From contig DIVZ01000009.1 in NCBI GenBank assembly GCA_002423395.1, positions 43,261-90,606 of the forward strand: DNA of 47,346 bases, given 5' to 3'. The notes beneath the pieces were generated by a model. The model saw only the letters and a list, made by a program, of their open reading frames with translations. It was not told where the DNA came from and searched no databases. This stretch comes from Eubacteriaceae bacterium UBA6119 (GTDB taxonomy: Bacteria; Bacillota; Clostridia; Eubacteriales; UBA1433). This document shows positions 32,423 to 40,917 of the stretch, piece by piece; positions within the stretch are counted from its first letter, which is position 1, and every line of letters starts with the position of its first letter. The position numbers and the translations under genes are program-made.

Positions 32423-34114
32423 ATGAGTAAAGTTATAAAAGATGATTCCGGCGATAAAATGTTTCATAAAACGCTTTGGTCGGGAATGGGCATGAGCAAT
32501 GAAGATATTAAAAGACCGATAATAGGTATAGCTAATTCATTCAATGAACTGGTTCCGGGTCATTATAATTTAAGACAAGTTGCTGACTTTGTTAAAAAAG
32601 GTATATACAGAGGCGGCGGCAGCGCAGTAGAATTCGGCACAATTGCGTGCTGTGACGGCATAGCGCAAGGTCACTCGGGAATGTATTATATACTGCCTTC
32701 AAGAGAAATTGTAGCAGACAGTATTGAAGTAATGATAAGAGCTCATAAATTGGACGGTATAGTTATGTTGGGCTCGTGCGATAAAATAGTACCCGGCATG
32801 CTTATGGCTGCGGCAAGAGCGAATATTCCTGCAATAATTGTTCCGGGCGGACCGATGCTCGGAGGACCGGCATTCGGAGCGAAAACAAAAGCTGACGGAA
32901 CAGCTGTTACCGAAGCAGTCGGCATGATGCAGGCTGGAAAAATTACAAAAGAAGATGTTGATAATCTTGCGCAGATTGTAAGCCCCACATGCGGTTCGTG
33001 CGCATTTTATGGTACGGCTAACACCATGTGCTGTCTTGCTGAGGCTGTAGGGATGACTCTTCCCGGAGCTGCGTTAATACCTGCCGTATATTCTGAACGT
33101 TTTAGAAATGCTCAGGAATCCGGAGAAAAAATTGTTGAGCTTGTACGCAATAAAATTACCGCCAGAAAAGTAATAACATTTGAATCAATTCAAAACGCTA
33201 TAGCTGTATGTATGGCGACAGGAGGCAGCACAAACGCAGTTCTGCATTTGCCTGCTCTTGCTTATGAATTAGGAATAGATACTGACATAATTATGGAAGA
33301 ATTTGACAGGCAGAGCGACATAGTACCGCATATTGCAAAAGTTAATCCGGCTTCCAACGTATGGGATATGGAAGACTTCTACAAAGCAGGCGGAATACCT
33401 CAGGTAATGATTAACATTTCTGAAAAACTTAATCTTGACGTTATGACCGCAAGCGGAAAAACATTAAAAGAAAACCTTGATGAATATACATTCTGTTATC
33501 CCGAAAATAATGATCTTATGAGAACGCTTGACAATCCGCACAGCACACTCGGAGGAGTTGCTATAATGCGCGGAAACCTGGCTCCTGATACTGCTGTATC
33601 AAAACCTGCAGCAATTGCAGAGGAATTGAGAGTATTTACGGGTAAGGCAATATGTTTTGACAGCGAAGAAGAATGCACAAGAGCGTTGGAAGAGCTTAGA
33701 ATTAAACCGGGTCACGTAGTAGTTATTAGATATGAAGGACCTAAGGGCGGACCGGGAATGAGAGAAATGTATTCGCCGATGAAAATGTTATACGGACAGG
33801 GACTTGCAAAATCGACTGCGCTTGTAACTGACGGAAGATTTTCAGGCACTAACAACGGATGTTTTGTAGGCCATGTTTCCCCTGAAGCGGCGATGGGCGG
33901 ACCTTTAGCGCTTGTTAAAGACGGGGATGAAATAACAATTGATGTAATTGATAAAAAACTTATGCTTCATGTAAGCGATGAAGAACTTGCTAAACGAAAA
34001 GCCGAATGGAAATATGAACCTAAAGTATTAGAAGGATATTTGGCTCGTTACGCGTTTCTGGCGCGTTCTGCTGATAAAGGCGGAGTGCTTGACTATAAAC
34101 AGTTTATAAAATAA
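32423..34114 (+). CDS. Dihydroxy-acid dehydratase family protein, copy 2
   Basis: 563 residues, closely similar to copy 1 across its length; 36 bases separate them and no terminator intervenes, so they are likely co-transcribed. The cluster and metal motifs are intact: LVPGH, CDG (Cys77-Asp78), CDKIVPG (Cys119-Asp120-Lys121), PTCGSC and DGRFSGTNNGCF. The N terminus is different from copies 1 and 3 and lacks several leading residues. An additional C-terminal DYKQFIK is present. CTAGGAGGACG precedes the ATG. Function as for the family; substrate unknown. Confidence 0.9.
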   Translation: MSKVIKDDSGDKMFHKTLWSGMGMSNEDIKRPIIGIANSFNELVPGHYNLRQVADFVKKGIYRGGGSAVEFGTIACCDGIAQGHSGMYYILPSREIVADSIEVMIRAHKLDGIVMLGSCDKIVPGMLMAAARANIPAIIVPGGPMLGGPAFGAKTKADGTAVTEAVGMMQAGKITKEDVDNLAQIVSPTCGSCAFYGTANTMCCLAEAVGMTLPGAALIPAVYSERFRNAQESGEKIVELVRNKITARKVITFESIQNAIAVCMATGGSTNAVLHLPALAYELGIDTDIIMEEFDRQSDIVPHIAKVNPASNVWDMEDFYKAGGIPQVMINISEKLNLDVMTASGKTLKENLDEYTFCYPENNDLMRTLDNPHSTLGGVAIMRGNLAPDTAVSKPAAIAEELRVFTGKAICFDSEEECTRALEELRIKPGHVVVIRYEGPKGGPGMREMYSPMKMLYGQGLAKSTALVTDGRFSGTNNGCFVGHVSPEAAMGGPLALVKDGDEITIDVIDKKLMLHVSDEELAKRKAEWKYEPKVLEGYLARYAFLARSADKGGVLDYKQFIK

Positions 34115-34146
34115 ATTTTAAACATATATTTTAAGATAAGCAGGTA

Positions 34147-34246
34147 ACATTTTAGCGTCAGTTTTACCTTGTAAGGTTTGCTGACGTTAAAATTGTTATA
34201 AGTTAAATGCGCTGAGTTTTAAAAAGCTAGCGCGGATTATCAGCGT
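34147..34246 (+). other. Structured non-coding segment between ilvD copies 2 and 3
   Basis: TTTTAGCGTCAG (34150-34161) pairs with CTGACGTTAAAA (34181-34192) with one G-U pair, and an inner ACCTT/AAGGT helix extends it. Then GCGCT (34209-34213) can pair with AGCGC (34229-34233), or GCGCTGA (34209-34215) with TCAGCGT (34240-34246): two mutually exclusive helices. It lies in the 229-base gap 34115-34343. No T-box sequence is seen. It could be a leader RNA or a processed spacer. Confidence 0.5.
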
Positions 34247-34343
34247 TAGTCTGCAAGCAAGCCTTTATGCATTAAACACTTATTTAATTAACAACATCAT
34301 ATATAAACATAAATTCTATATAAAATAAAAAGGAAGTGATTAG

Positions 34344-36020
34344 ATGTCAGAAAAATATAAACCAAAATTTACATCAGATGATATTTTAAATACTATTTTT
34401 TATAAAGCTAACGGGTTTTCTGATGATGATTTGAACAGACCGATAATAGGGATAGCAAATTCGTTTAATGAAATAGTTCCCGGGCATTCTCATTTAAGAC
34501 AAGTTGCCGAGTTTGTAAAAAAAGGCATATACAGAGCAGGAGGAACAGCTGTAGAATTCGGCACTATTGCTATTTGCGATGGTGTGGCAAACGGTCATAT
34601 CGGCAACAATTTTACTCTGCCCTCAAGAGATTTGATAGCTTTCACTGTTGAGACAATGGCAAAAGCTCATAAACTTGACGGGATTGTGCTTTTAGCTTCA
34701 TGCGATAAAATAGTTCCAGGAATGATAATGGGCGCTATACGAGCAGGCATTCCGGCTATATTTTTAGCAGGCGGGCCGATGCTGTCGGGCGCGGCATTCG
34801 GAGAAAAGTCAAAAGCGGACTTATCGACAATTGCTGAAGCTTACGGAATGTATCAGATAGGCAAGATTACAAAAGACGATTTATTTAAACTTGGCACAAC
34901 CTGCACACCAACCTGCGGCTCTTGTCAATTTTACGGAACAGCGAACACTATGTGCTGCACTACGGAAGCTTTAGGCATGTCGCTTCCGGGTTCTGCCGCT
35001 ATACCCGCAGTTTATTCGGAAAGATTGAGAGCGGCTCAGCAAACAGGAGAAAAAATAGTACAGCTTGTTTATAAAGGCATAAAACCGACCGATATAATAA
35101 CATTTAAAGCGATTAAAAACGCTATAAGATACGTTATGGCGTCAGGCGGAAGCACTAACGCAGTCATACATTTATGCGCTATAGGCCATCTTGTAGGAAT
35201 TAATACAGATGATATAATGAATGAATTTGACAAGCAGAGCAATATTGTTCCTCATATCGCAAGAATAAATCCCGCAAGCAATGACTGGGATATGGAAGAT
35301 TTTTATAAAGCAGGCAGCGTGCCCAGAGTAATGGAGCATTTAAAAACGCTTCTTGACTTAGACGCTCTGACCGTAAGCACAAAGACCGTTAAAGAAAATA
35401 TTGACGAGCATGTATATACTTACTCGGCAAATGACGATATGGTAAGAACGCTTGAAAATCCTCACAGCAAATTAGGCGGTCTTGCTATAATGAGGGGCAA
35501 TCTCGCTCCTGATACGGGAGTTGCTAAACCAGCCGCTATTGCCGAAGAAGTAAGGCAGTTTACTGGTACGGCTATTTGTTTTGACAGCGAAGAAGAAAGC
35601 ATACAGGCGCTTGAAGATAAGAAAGTCAAGTCCGGACATGTTGTTGTTATCCGTTATGAAGGACCTAAAGGCGGTCCGGGAATGAGGGAAATGGCTGTTA
35701 CTATGAAAATCATGCACGGACAGGGACTCGCGAAAAGCGCGGCGCTTATAACAGACGGTCGTTTTTCGGGCACGAATAACGGATGCTTTGTGGGTCACAT
35801 TTCTCCTGAAGCGGCGGCAGGCGGCCCTATAGCGCTTGTAAAAGACGGGGATAAGATTACTATTGACGTAATAAACAAAGAGCTTACATTACATATAAGC
35901 GATGAAGAAATGGCAAAGAGAAAAGCTGAATGGCGCTATACGCAAAAAGAACTAAGCGGATATTTGTCTATTTACGCTAAACTTGCCAAGTCAGCCGATA
36001 AAGGCGGAGTTATAGAATAA
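34344..36020 (+). CDS. Dihydroxy-acid dehydratase family protein, copy 3
   Basis: 558 residues. Cluster and metal motifs are kept (IVPGH, Cys78-Asp79-Gly, Cys120-Asp121-Lys122, Cys191/Cys194 in PTCGSC, DGRFSGTNNGCF), but it is the most divergent copy: PSRD at residues 93-96 replaces the near-universal PSRE, ADSIE becomes AFTVE, and GGPMLGGPAFG becomes GGPMLSGAAFG. This hints at a different substrate. It has its own leader region and an AAAGGAAGTGA ribosome binding site, and is followed by a strong terminator. Confidence 0.9.
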   Translation: MSEKYKPKFTSDDILNTIFYKANGFSDDDLNRPIIGIANSFNEIVPGHSHLRQVAEFVKKGIYRAGGTAVEFGTIAICDGVANGHIGNNFTLPSRDLIAFTVETMAKAHKLDGIVLLASCDKIVPGMIMGAIRAGIPAIFLAGGPMLSGAAFGEKSKADLSTIAEAYGMYQIGKITKDDLFKLGTTCTPTCGSCQFYGTANTMCCTTEALGMSLPGSAAIPAVYSERLRAAQQTGEKIVQLVYKGIKPTDIITFKAIKNAIRYVMASGGSTNAVIHLCAIGHLVGINTDDIMNEFDKQSNIVPHIARINPASNDWDMEDFYKAGSVPRVMEHLKTLLDLDALTVSTKTVKENIDEHVYTYSANDDMVRTLENPHSKLGGLAIMRGNLAPDTGVAKPAAIAEEVRQFTGTAICFDSEEESIQALEDKKVKSGHVVVIRYEGPKGGPGMREMAVTMKIMHGQGLAKSAALITDGRFSGTNNGCFVGHISPEAAAGGPIALVKDGDKITIDVINKELTLHISDEEMAKRKAEWRYTQKELSGYLSIYAKLAKSADKGGVIE

Positions 36021-36030
36021 TACTAAGTAA

Positions 36031-36058
36031 AAAGAGCGAAAATATTCGCTCTTTTTTT
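36031..36058 (+). terminator. Intrinsic terminator after ilvD copy 3
   Basis: AAAGAGCGAA and TTCGCTCTTT pair around AATA and are followed by T residues, 10 bases after the stop. Confidence 0.92.
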
Positions 36059-36067
36059 ATTGATATA

Positions 36068-36096
36068 TTGACAATAGATGATAATAGTATTAATAT
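36068..36096 (+). promoter_or_regulatory. Promoter of iorA-iorB
   Basis: TTGACA (36068-36073), a 17-base spacer and TAATAT (36091-36096), directly after the ilvD terminator. The -10 is 4/6. So iorAB are probably transcribed separately from the ilvD genes. Confidence 0.6.
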
Positions 36097-36145
36097 TTAA
36101 CCTGTAATACAAGCATACAAGAAAGAATTATGAAAGGAGATATAT

Positions 36146-37939
36146 ATGAAAAAATTTTTGACAGGAAACGAAGCGGTAGCACGCGGTGTTTATGAGGCAG
36201 GCGCGACATTCGCCTCAGCTTACCCGGGCACGCCGAGTTCGGAAATTTTAAAAGAAGTCGGAGAGTATTCGGAAATTTATTCGGAATGGGCGACTAATGA
36301 AAAAGTATCATTGGAAGCGGCTATAGGCTCAGCGCAGGCAGGCATGCGTTCGATGGCCGCAATGAAAGTAGTCGGACTAAATGTGGCAGCGGACCCGTTT
36401 ATGTCTATTTCACTTCCCGGAATTGACGGAGGGCTTATTCTGGTCGTGTGTGACGAACCTGGATATTATTCATCTCAGGACGAACAGGACAACAGAATAT
36501 TCGCAGAATTTTCAAACATGCCGATGTTTGAACCTTCAGACAGCGGCGAAGTAATTGACATGATAAAAGACGCTTATGAAATAAGCGAAAAACAAAAGAC
36601 GCTCGTAACTATTAGAATGACAGGCCGAATATGTCACAGCAAGACGCCTGTAACATTTAAAGAAAGAGTTGAAAAAGAACCTGAAAATATAAGCAAGGAG
36701 CCTAAAGTGCCGCTTCCCGCAGCGATGGTTGGGATGTTGGCCAGAGTGAACAAGCGCACAAAAGAGCTTACCGAACTGTCAAACGCAAGCAAATACAATT
36801 ACATAGAATACAACAGCAAAGATATAGGCATTATTTCCTCGGGAGTGCCGTATTACTATGCTAAGGAAGTATTCGGCAATAAGGCCTCATACTTAAAAAT
36901 AGGATTTTCATACCCCATGCCGATGGAGATGATAAAAGAGTTTGCGCGCAATGTAGGAAAATTAATTGTAATTGAAGAGCTGGCGCCGTACATAGAAAAC
37001 CATCTTAAAAATGAAGGAATAGAGTGCATAGGCAAAGACGCGTTTGTAAAAGCCGGATTCAATCCGTATACCGGTGAATACAGCGTACCTATGCTTAAGA
37101 AGACATTTTTTAATGAAGACTCAAAATATATACAGGCAAAACGCGAATTTATAGTGCCGAGGCCGCCTGCGCTTTGCGCGGGATGCCCTCACAGAGGAAC
37201 ATTTTACGTACTTTCAAAAATAAGAAAAAAATATGACGTTATAGTGCACGGAGATATTGGATGTTACGGGCTGGGAGCAATTCCGCCGTTTAACGCCGTT
37301 GATAATGTTGTATGCATGGGAGCGAGCTTAAGCATGGCTCACGGTTCGCAAGTGTCATTTAACAGACGCGGAATTAAAAAACGCTCTATTGGGGTTATAG
37401 GAGACTCAACGTTTTATCATACGGGCGTAAACAGCCTTATGAATACGGCATACAATAAAGGCACGCCTGTTGTATGCATACTGGATAACAAAACCACAGC
37501 GATGACGGGACATCAGGAAAATCCGGGATCGGGAAGACTGCTTGCAGGCAGTGAAGTCGAGCCTTCCAAACTTGAAGACGTGTGCGCTTCTTTCGGCATA
37601 AAAAATATTACAATAGTCAATCCCATGAATCTGACGGAAAGCGAAGAAGCTCTTACGAAAGCTGTGGAATCTGATGAATTGCACGTAATTATTTTCAGGT
37701 ATCCATGTGTTATGAAAAAGCTTACGAAACAAGAATCTATTGAATTTAAAAAACCCGCAAGTGTGACTATAGACAGCAAAAAATGTACAGGATGCAAGGT
37801 GTGCCTAAAAACCACGGGATGCCCCGGTCTTGAATATGATAAAGAAAATAAGAAAGTAAACACTAATTCGGCGTGCGTAAGCTGCGGTATATGCGCTCAG
37901 GTTTGCCCAGCGAAAGCTATAGAAAGGGCAGGTGTGTAA
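36146..37939 (+). CDS. iorA: Indolepyruvate:ferredoxin oxidoreductase alpha subunit
   Basis: 597 residues. The N-terminal pyruvate-ferredoxin-oxidoreductase-type domain starts FLTGNEAVARGVYEAGATFA and has SAYPGTPSSE. The thiamine diphosphate domain shows CAGCPHRGTFY and GDIGCYGLGAIPPFN. The C-terminal ferredoxin domain holds CTGCKVCLKTTGCPG and CVSCGICAQVCPAKA, two [4Fe-4S] sites with slightly atypical first-site spacing. It oxidatively decarboxylates aryl 2-oxo acids to acyl-CoA with ferredoxin, an anaerobic amino acid fermentation step. GAAAGGAGA precedes the ATG. Confidence 0.95.
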   Translation: MKKFLTGNEAVARGVYEAGATFASAYPGTPSSEILKEVGEYSEIYSEWATNEKVSLEAAIGSAQAGMRSMAAMKVVGLNVAADPFMSISLPGIDGGLILVVCDEPGYYSSQDEQDNRIFAEFSNMPMFEPSDSGEVIDMIKDAYEISEKQKTLVTIRMTGRICHSKTPVTFKERVEKEPENISKEPKVPLPAAMVGMLARVNKRTKELTELSNASKYNYIEYNSKDIGIISSGVPYYYAKEVFGNKASYLKIGFSYPMPMEMIKEFARNVGKLIVIEELAPYIENHLKNEGIECIGKDAFVKAGFNPYTGEYSVPMLKKTFFNEDSKYIQAKREFIVPRPPALCAGCPHRGTFYVLSKIRKKYDVIVHGDIGCYGLGAIPPFNAVDNVVCMGASLSMAHGSQVSFNRRGIKKRSIGVIGDSTFYHTGVNSLMNTAYNKGTPVVCILDNKTTAMTGHQENPGSGRLLAGSEVEPSKLEDVCASFGIKNITIVNPMNLTESEEALTKAVESDELHVIIFRYPCVMKKLTKQESIEFKKPASVTIDSKKCTGCKVCLKTTGCPGLEYDKENKKVNTNSACVSCGICAQVCPAKAIERAGV

Positions 37940-37940
37940 C

Positions 37941-38519
37941 ATGGCAATAAATAAGATTTTATTATCAGGAGTCGGCGGACAGGGCACTATACTTGCCGCG
38001 AAAATACTGTCAAACGGACTTTTATATGCAGGATATAATGTAAAAATGTCGGAAATACACGGCATGAGCCAAAGAGGCGGAAGCGTTACTTCGCACATAG
38101 TGTACAGCAAGGACGAAGTTTACGCACCCGTTATTGACAAAGGCGAAGCCGATATACTGGTTGCTTTTGAGGAAATGGAAGCAAACAGATGGATTGAGTA
38201 CTTAAAAATGGGGGGCAAAGTGGTAATAAATGATTATCAGATAATGTCTATACCGATTTTGGTGGGAGCATTTGAGTATCCTGAAGGCATAAAAGAGTAC
38301 ATAAAAGAAAATGTTAAAGACTGTATAATTTATGACGCCGCCAAGATAGCAAGAGAAATAGGCAACGAGAAAGTCATGAATATGGTTTTGCTTGGTTCGC
38401 TTATTAAGGCAATGAATCTTGAGCATATATCGTGGGAAAAAGTTATTAAAGACAATGTTAAAGAACAATTTGCAGATATTAATATAAAAGCACTTAAAAG
38501 GGGAATGGAACTCATATAA
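37941..38519 (+). CDS. iorB: Indolepyruvate:ferredoxin oxidoreductase beta subunit
   Basis: 192 residues from the ATG at 37941, one base after the iorA stop; an in-frame GTG three codons upstream overlaps iorA. NKILLSGVGGQGTILAAKIL and KMSEIHGMSQRGGSVTSH are signatures of the gamma-type domain of 2-oxo acid:ferredoxin oxidoreductases. It forms the heterodimeric enzyme with IorA. The gene is followed by a strong terminator. Confidence 0.95.
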   Translation: MAINKILLSGVGGQGTILAAKILSNGLLYAGYNVKMSEIHGMSQRGGSVTSHIVYSKDEVYAPVIDKGEADILVAFEEMEANRWIEYLKMGGKVVINDYQIMSIPILVGAFEYPEGIKEYIKENVKDCIIYDAAKIAREIGNEKVMNMVLLGSLIKAMNLEHISWEKVIKDNVKEQFADINIKALKRGMELI

Positions 38520-38521
38520 AT

Positions 38522-38546
38522 AAAAGCTGTCGCAAGACAGCTTTTT
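38522..38546 (+). terminator. Intrinsic terminator of iorA-iorB
   Basis: AAAAGCTGTC pairs with GACAGCTTTT around a GCAA tetraloop, then TTTTTG. It lies between convergent iorB and the EamA gene. Confidence 0.9.
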
Positions 38547-38554
38547 GTTTATAT

Positions 38555-39484
38555 CTAACTTTTTTTCTCAGCCAATATCTTTTTTTCGGATAGCTTTTTC
38601 ATAAAGGAAAGTTTTGTTTCGGCTATTATCAGCGCCAGAAAAATAACTGCGAATCCAAGATACATCTGACTTGTTATACGCTCATGCAAAATAACAACGC
38701 CCATGAGAGTGCCGAATACGCTTTCGAGGCTCATTAAGATGCCTGCATGAGTGGGAGAGGTATATTTCTGAGCGACATTTTGAAGCACTAAACACAGCGC
38801 TGTTGCAAGAACGCTGAGGTATATGAGTATTAATATGCCGTCTTTAGTAATTGTAAAATGAGGACCTTCAAAAATTAACGCAAAAACCGTACTGAACACG
38901 GCAACAAAAATTATCTGAATAACAGCAAGCAAAATAGGGTCATGTTTTCTTGAATAATACGCTACAAGAGAAACTTGAAATCCGTAACATACCGCTCCTA
39001 TAAGCGTAAGCATATCACCTTTGAAAGTTGCAGTTTTTCCGAGAGAAAAGCTTGTAAAGTCCACCGTAAGGAGCAATACGCCTATTACGACTAAAATTGC
39101 TGCCGTAAGATTAAATTTATCGGGTCTGCGTTTAGTTATGAAATAAGCTATAATAGGAACCAATATTACATATACGCTTGTTAAAAACGCGTTATTGCTT
39201 GCGGTTGTGTATTTAAGGCCTATTGTCTGGATGATAAAACTGACTGCTAAAGCAAGACCGATAAAAAGCCCTGCTATTATAAGGGATTTATCTTTTTTAA
39301 ATCTTTTTATAAAAATTAAACTTAATAAAACTGCCGCTATTATAAAGCGCAGCGCGATAAGCTGTGTGGGCTGCATTCCGCCGTTTAGGAGTATTTTATT
39401 GCCGGCAAAACCTCCGCCCCAGATTAAAGCCATAAGTACCATTGCAAGATCAGCTAGTATGAGTTTTTTGTTTTGTGTTTTCAT
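38555..39484 (-). CDS. EamA-family (DMT superfamily) transporter
   Basis: 309 residues from the ATG at 39484, with GGTAGGA upstream; an in-frame GTG eight codons earlier is less likely. Ten hydrophobic helices in two repeats are apparent, with ALIWGGGFAGNKILL near the first and SVFGTLMGVVILHERIT in the second repeat, both typical of EamA. Such proteins export amino acids, metabolites or drugs; the substrate cannot be read. Single gene, convergent with iorB. Confidence 0.92.
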   Translation of the reverse strand: MKTQNKKLILADLAMVLMALIWGGGFAGNKILLNGGMQPTQLIALRFIIAAVLLSLIFIKRFKKDKSLIIAGLFIGLALAVSFIIQTIGLKYTTASNNAFLTSVYVILVPIIAYFITKRRPDKFNLTAAILVVIGVLLLTVDFTSFSLGKTATFKGDMLTLIGAVCYGFQVSLVAYYSRKHDPILLAVIQIIFVAVFSTVFALIFEGPHFTITKDGILILIYLSVLATALCLVLQNVAQKYTSPTHAGILMSLESVFGTLMGVVILHERITSQMYLGFAVIFLALIIAETKLSFMKKLSEKKILAEKKS

Positions 39485-39563
39485 ATATGTTCCTACCTTT
39501 TTTGACACGCCTATTTATTATATCAAAAAATAAAAAAACAGCAATAAATCTGTCCTATAAAAT

Positions 39564-39591
39564 AAAAAAAGACTGTAAACAGTCTTTTTTA
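39564..39591 (-). terminator. Intrinsic terminator after clpX
   Basis: AAAAAGACTG and CAGTCTTTTT pair around TAAA, with T-runs on both strands. It lies just after the clpX stop and ends the tig-clpP-clpX transcript. Confidence 0.88.
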
Positions 39592-39594
39592 TTC

Positions 39595-40896
39595 TTAACT
39601 TGCGTTTTTATTGTCCAGTGTGTCCTTGATGCTTTTATCTACCAGTTTTTTATCTACCGTAAATTCTTTAACATCGGCCGAGGATGGTATGGTATACATT
39701 ACGGGCATCATTATGTTTTCCATAATGCCTCGAAGTCCTCTTGCGCCCAGACCCCTGTTCATTGTAAGCTTAGCTATCTGTTCAAGCGCTTTATCCTCAA
39801 AAACGAGAGTTACTCCGTCTATTTTAAAAAGCGCTTTATATTGTTTCGTTAGAGAATTTTTGGGCTCATTGAGAATTCTTATAAGCGTTTTAAGATCAAG
39901 TTCGTCAAGTGCGGTAATTATAGGAATTCTGCCTACGAGCTCTGGAATCATGCCGTATTTCATAATATCCCCAGGCATAACCTGAGATAGTATTTCGCCT
40001 TTGCTTACGGATTTAGCGTCCTTGATGTCTGATTCAAAACCCATGCCCTTTTTGCCGACGCGTTTTTGAATAATTTTTTCAAGCCCGTCAAAAGCGCCGC
40101 CGCAAATGAACAGAATATTTTTGGTATTTATCTGCAAAAATTCCTGATACGGATGTTTTCTTCCGCCCTGAGGAGGAACATTGGCAGTTGTGCCTTCGAG
40201 AATTTTTAACAGCGCCTGCTGCACGCCTTCGCCGCTTACATCGCGGGTAATAGACGTATTTTCGCTTTTGCGGGAAATTTTGTCTATTTCATCGATGTAA
40301 ATAATGCCTCGCTCGGCAAGCTGTATGTCGCCGTTTGCGGCCTGTATAAGTTTCAGCAGAATATTTTCTACATCTTCTCCTACATAGCCCGCTTCCGTGA
40401 GCGAAGTCGCATCAGTTACCGCAAAAGGAACATTTAGTTTTTTTGCCAAAGTTTCCGCAAGAAGGGTTTTGCCGCAGCCGGTAGGACCGAGCAGCAGCAC
40501 GTTGCTTTTTTGTATCTCCACATCGTCTTCGCTGTCTAGAAAAATACGTTTATAATGATTGTATACTGCAACTGACAGTGTTATTTTAGCGTTTTCCTGT
40601 CCGACTACATATTCATCAAGATAATTTTTTATTTCAACGGGTTTAGGAATTTTTTCTTTTGATATAGTATGTTCCGACGGGGTGAATTCATAGTCAAAAT
40701 CCTTATCGCTTTTTTTAGGGGCGCCTTTTTTTTGTTTTAGGTTATCAATACCTTTTATGAATTCATCGTTTTTTTCGTATATTAAAATATCGGCGCACCT
40801 TAATATGCATTGAGAGCAAATGCAAACATCGCCGCTAACAATTATATCAATATCTTCAGTTTGAGTATTTCCGCAGAAACTGCAAACTTTTTTCAT
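39595..40896 (-). CDS. clpX: ATP-dependent Clp protease ATP-binding subunit ClpX
   Basis: 433 residues from the ATG at 40896, five or six bases after AAAGGA. The zinc-binding domain uses Cys5, Cys8, Cys27 and Cys30. Walker A GPTGCGKT, Walker B IIYIDEIDKI and the pore-region YVGEDVENILLKL are present, and the ClpP-contacting IGF-like loop is near KGMGFESDI. ClpX unfolds tagged substrates and feeds them to ClpP, encoded just upstream with a 21-base gap. Confidence 0.97.
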   Translation of the reverse strand: MKKVCSFCGNTQTEDIDIIVSGDVCICSQCILRCADILIYEKNDEFIKGIDNLKQKKGAPKKSDKDFDYEFTPSEHTISKEKIPKPVEIKNYLDEYVVGQENAKITLSVAVYNHYKRIFLDSEDDVEIQKSNVLLLGPTGCGKTLLAETLAKKLNVPFAVTDATSLTEAGYVGEDVENILLKLIQAANGDIQLAERGIIYIDEIDKISRKSENTSITRDVSGEGVQQALLKILEGTTANVPPQGGRKHPYQEFLQINTKNILFICGGAFDGLEKIIQKRVGKKGMGFESDIKDAKSVSKGEILSQVMPGDIMKYGMIPELVGRIPIITALDELDLKTLIRILNEPKNSLTKQYKALFKIDGVTLVFEDKALEQIAKLTMNRGLGARGLRGIMENIMMPVMYTIPSSADVKEFTVDKKLVDKSIKDTLDNKNAS

Positions 40897-40917
40897 AAAA
40901 TTCCTTTCTTTAAACAA

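Noticed and set aside
30704..36020. Tandem copies as an assembly duplication
   Set aside because: The three genes differ at many positions, including N termini and active-site neighbours, and have different spacers, so they are true paralogues.
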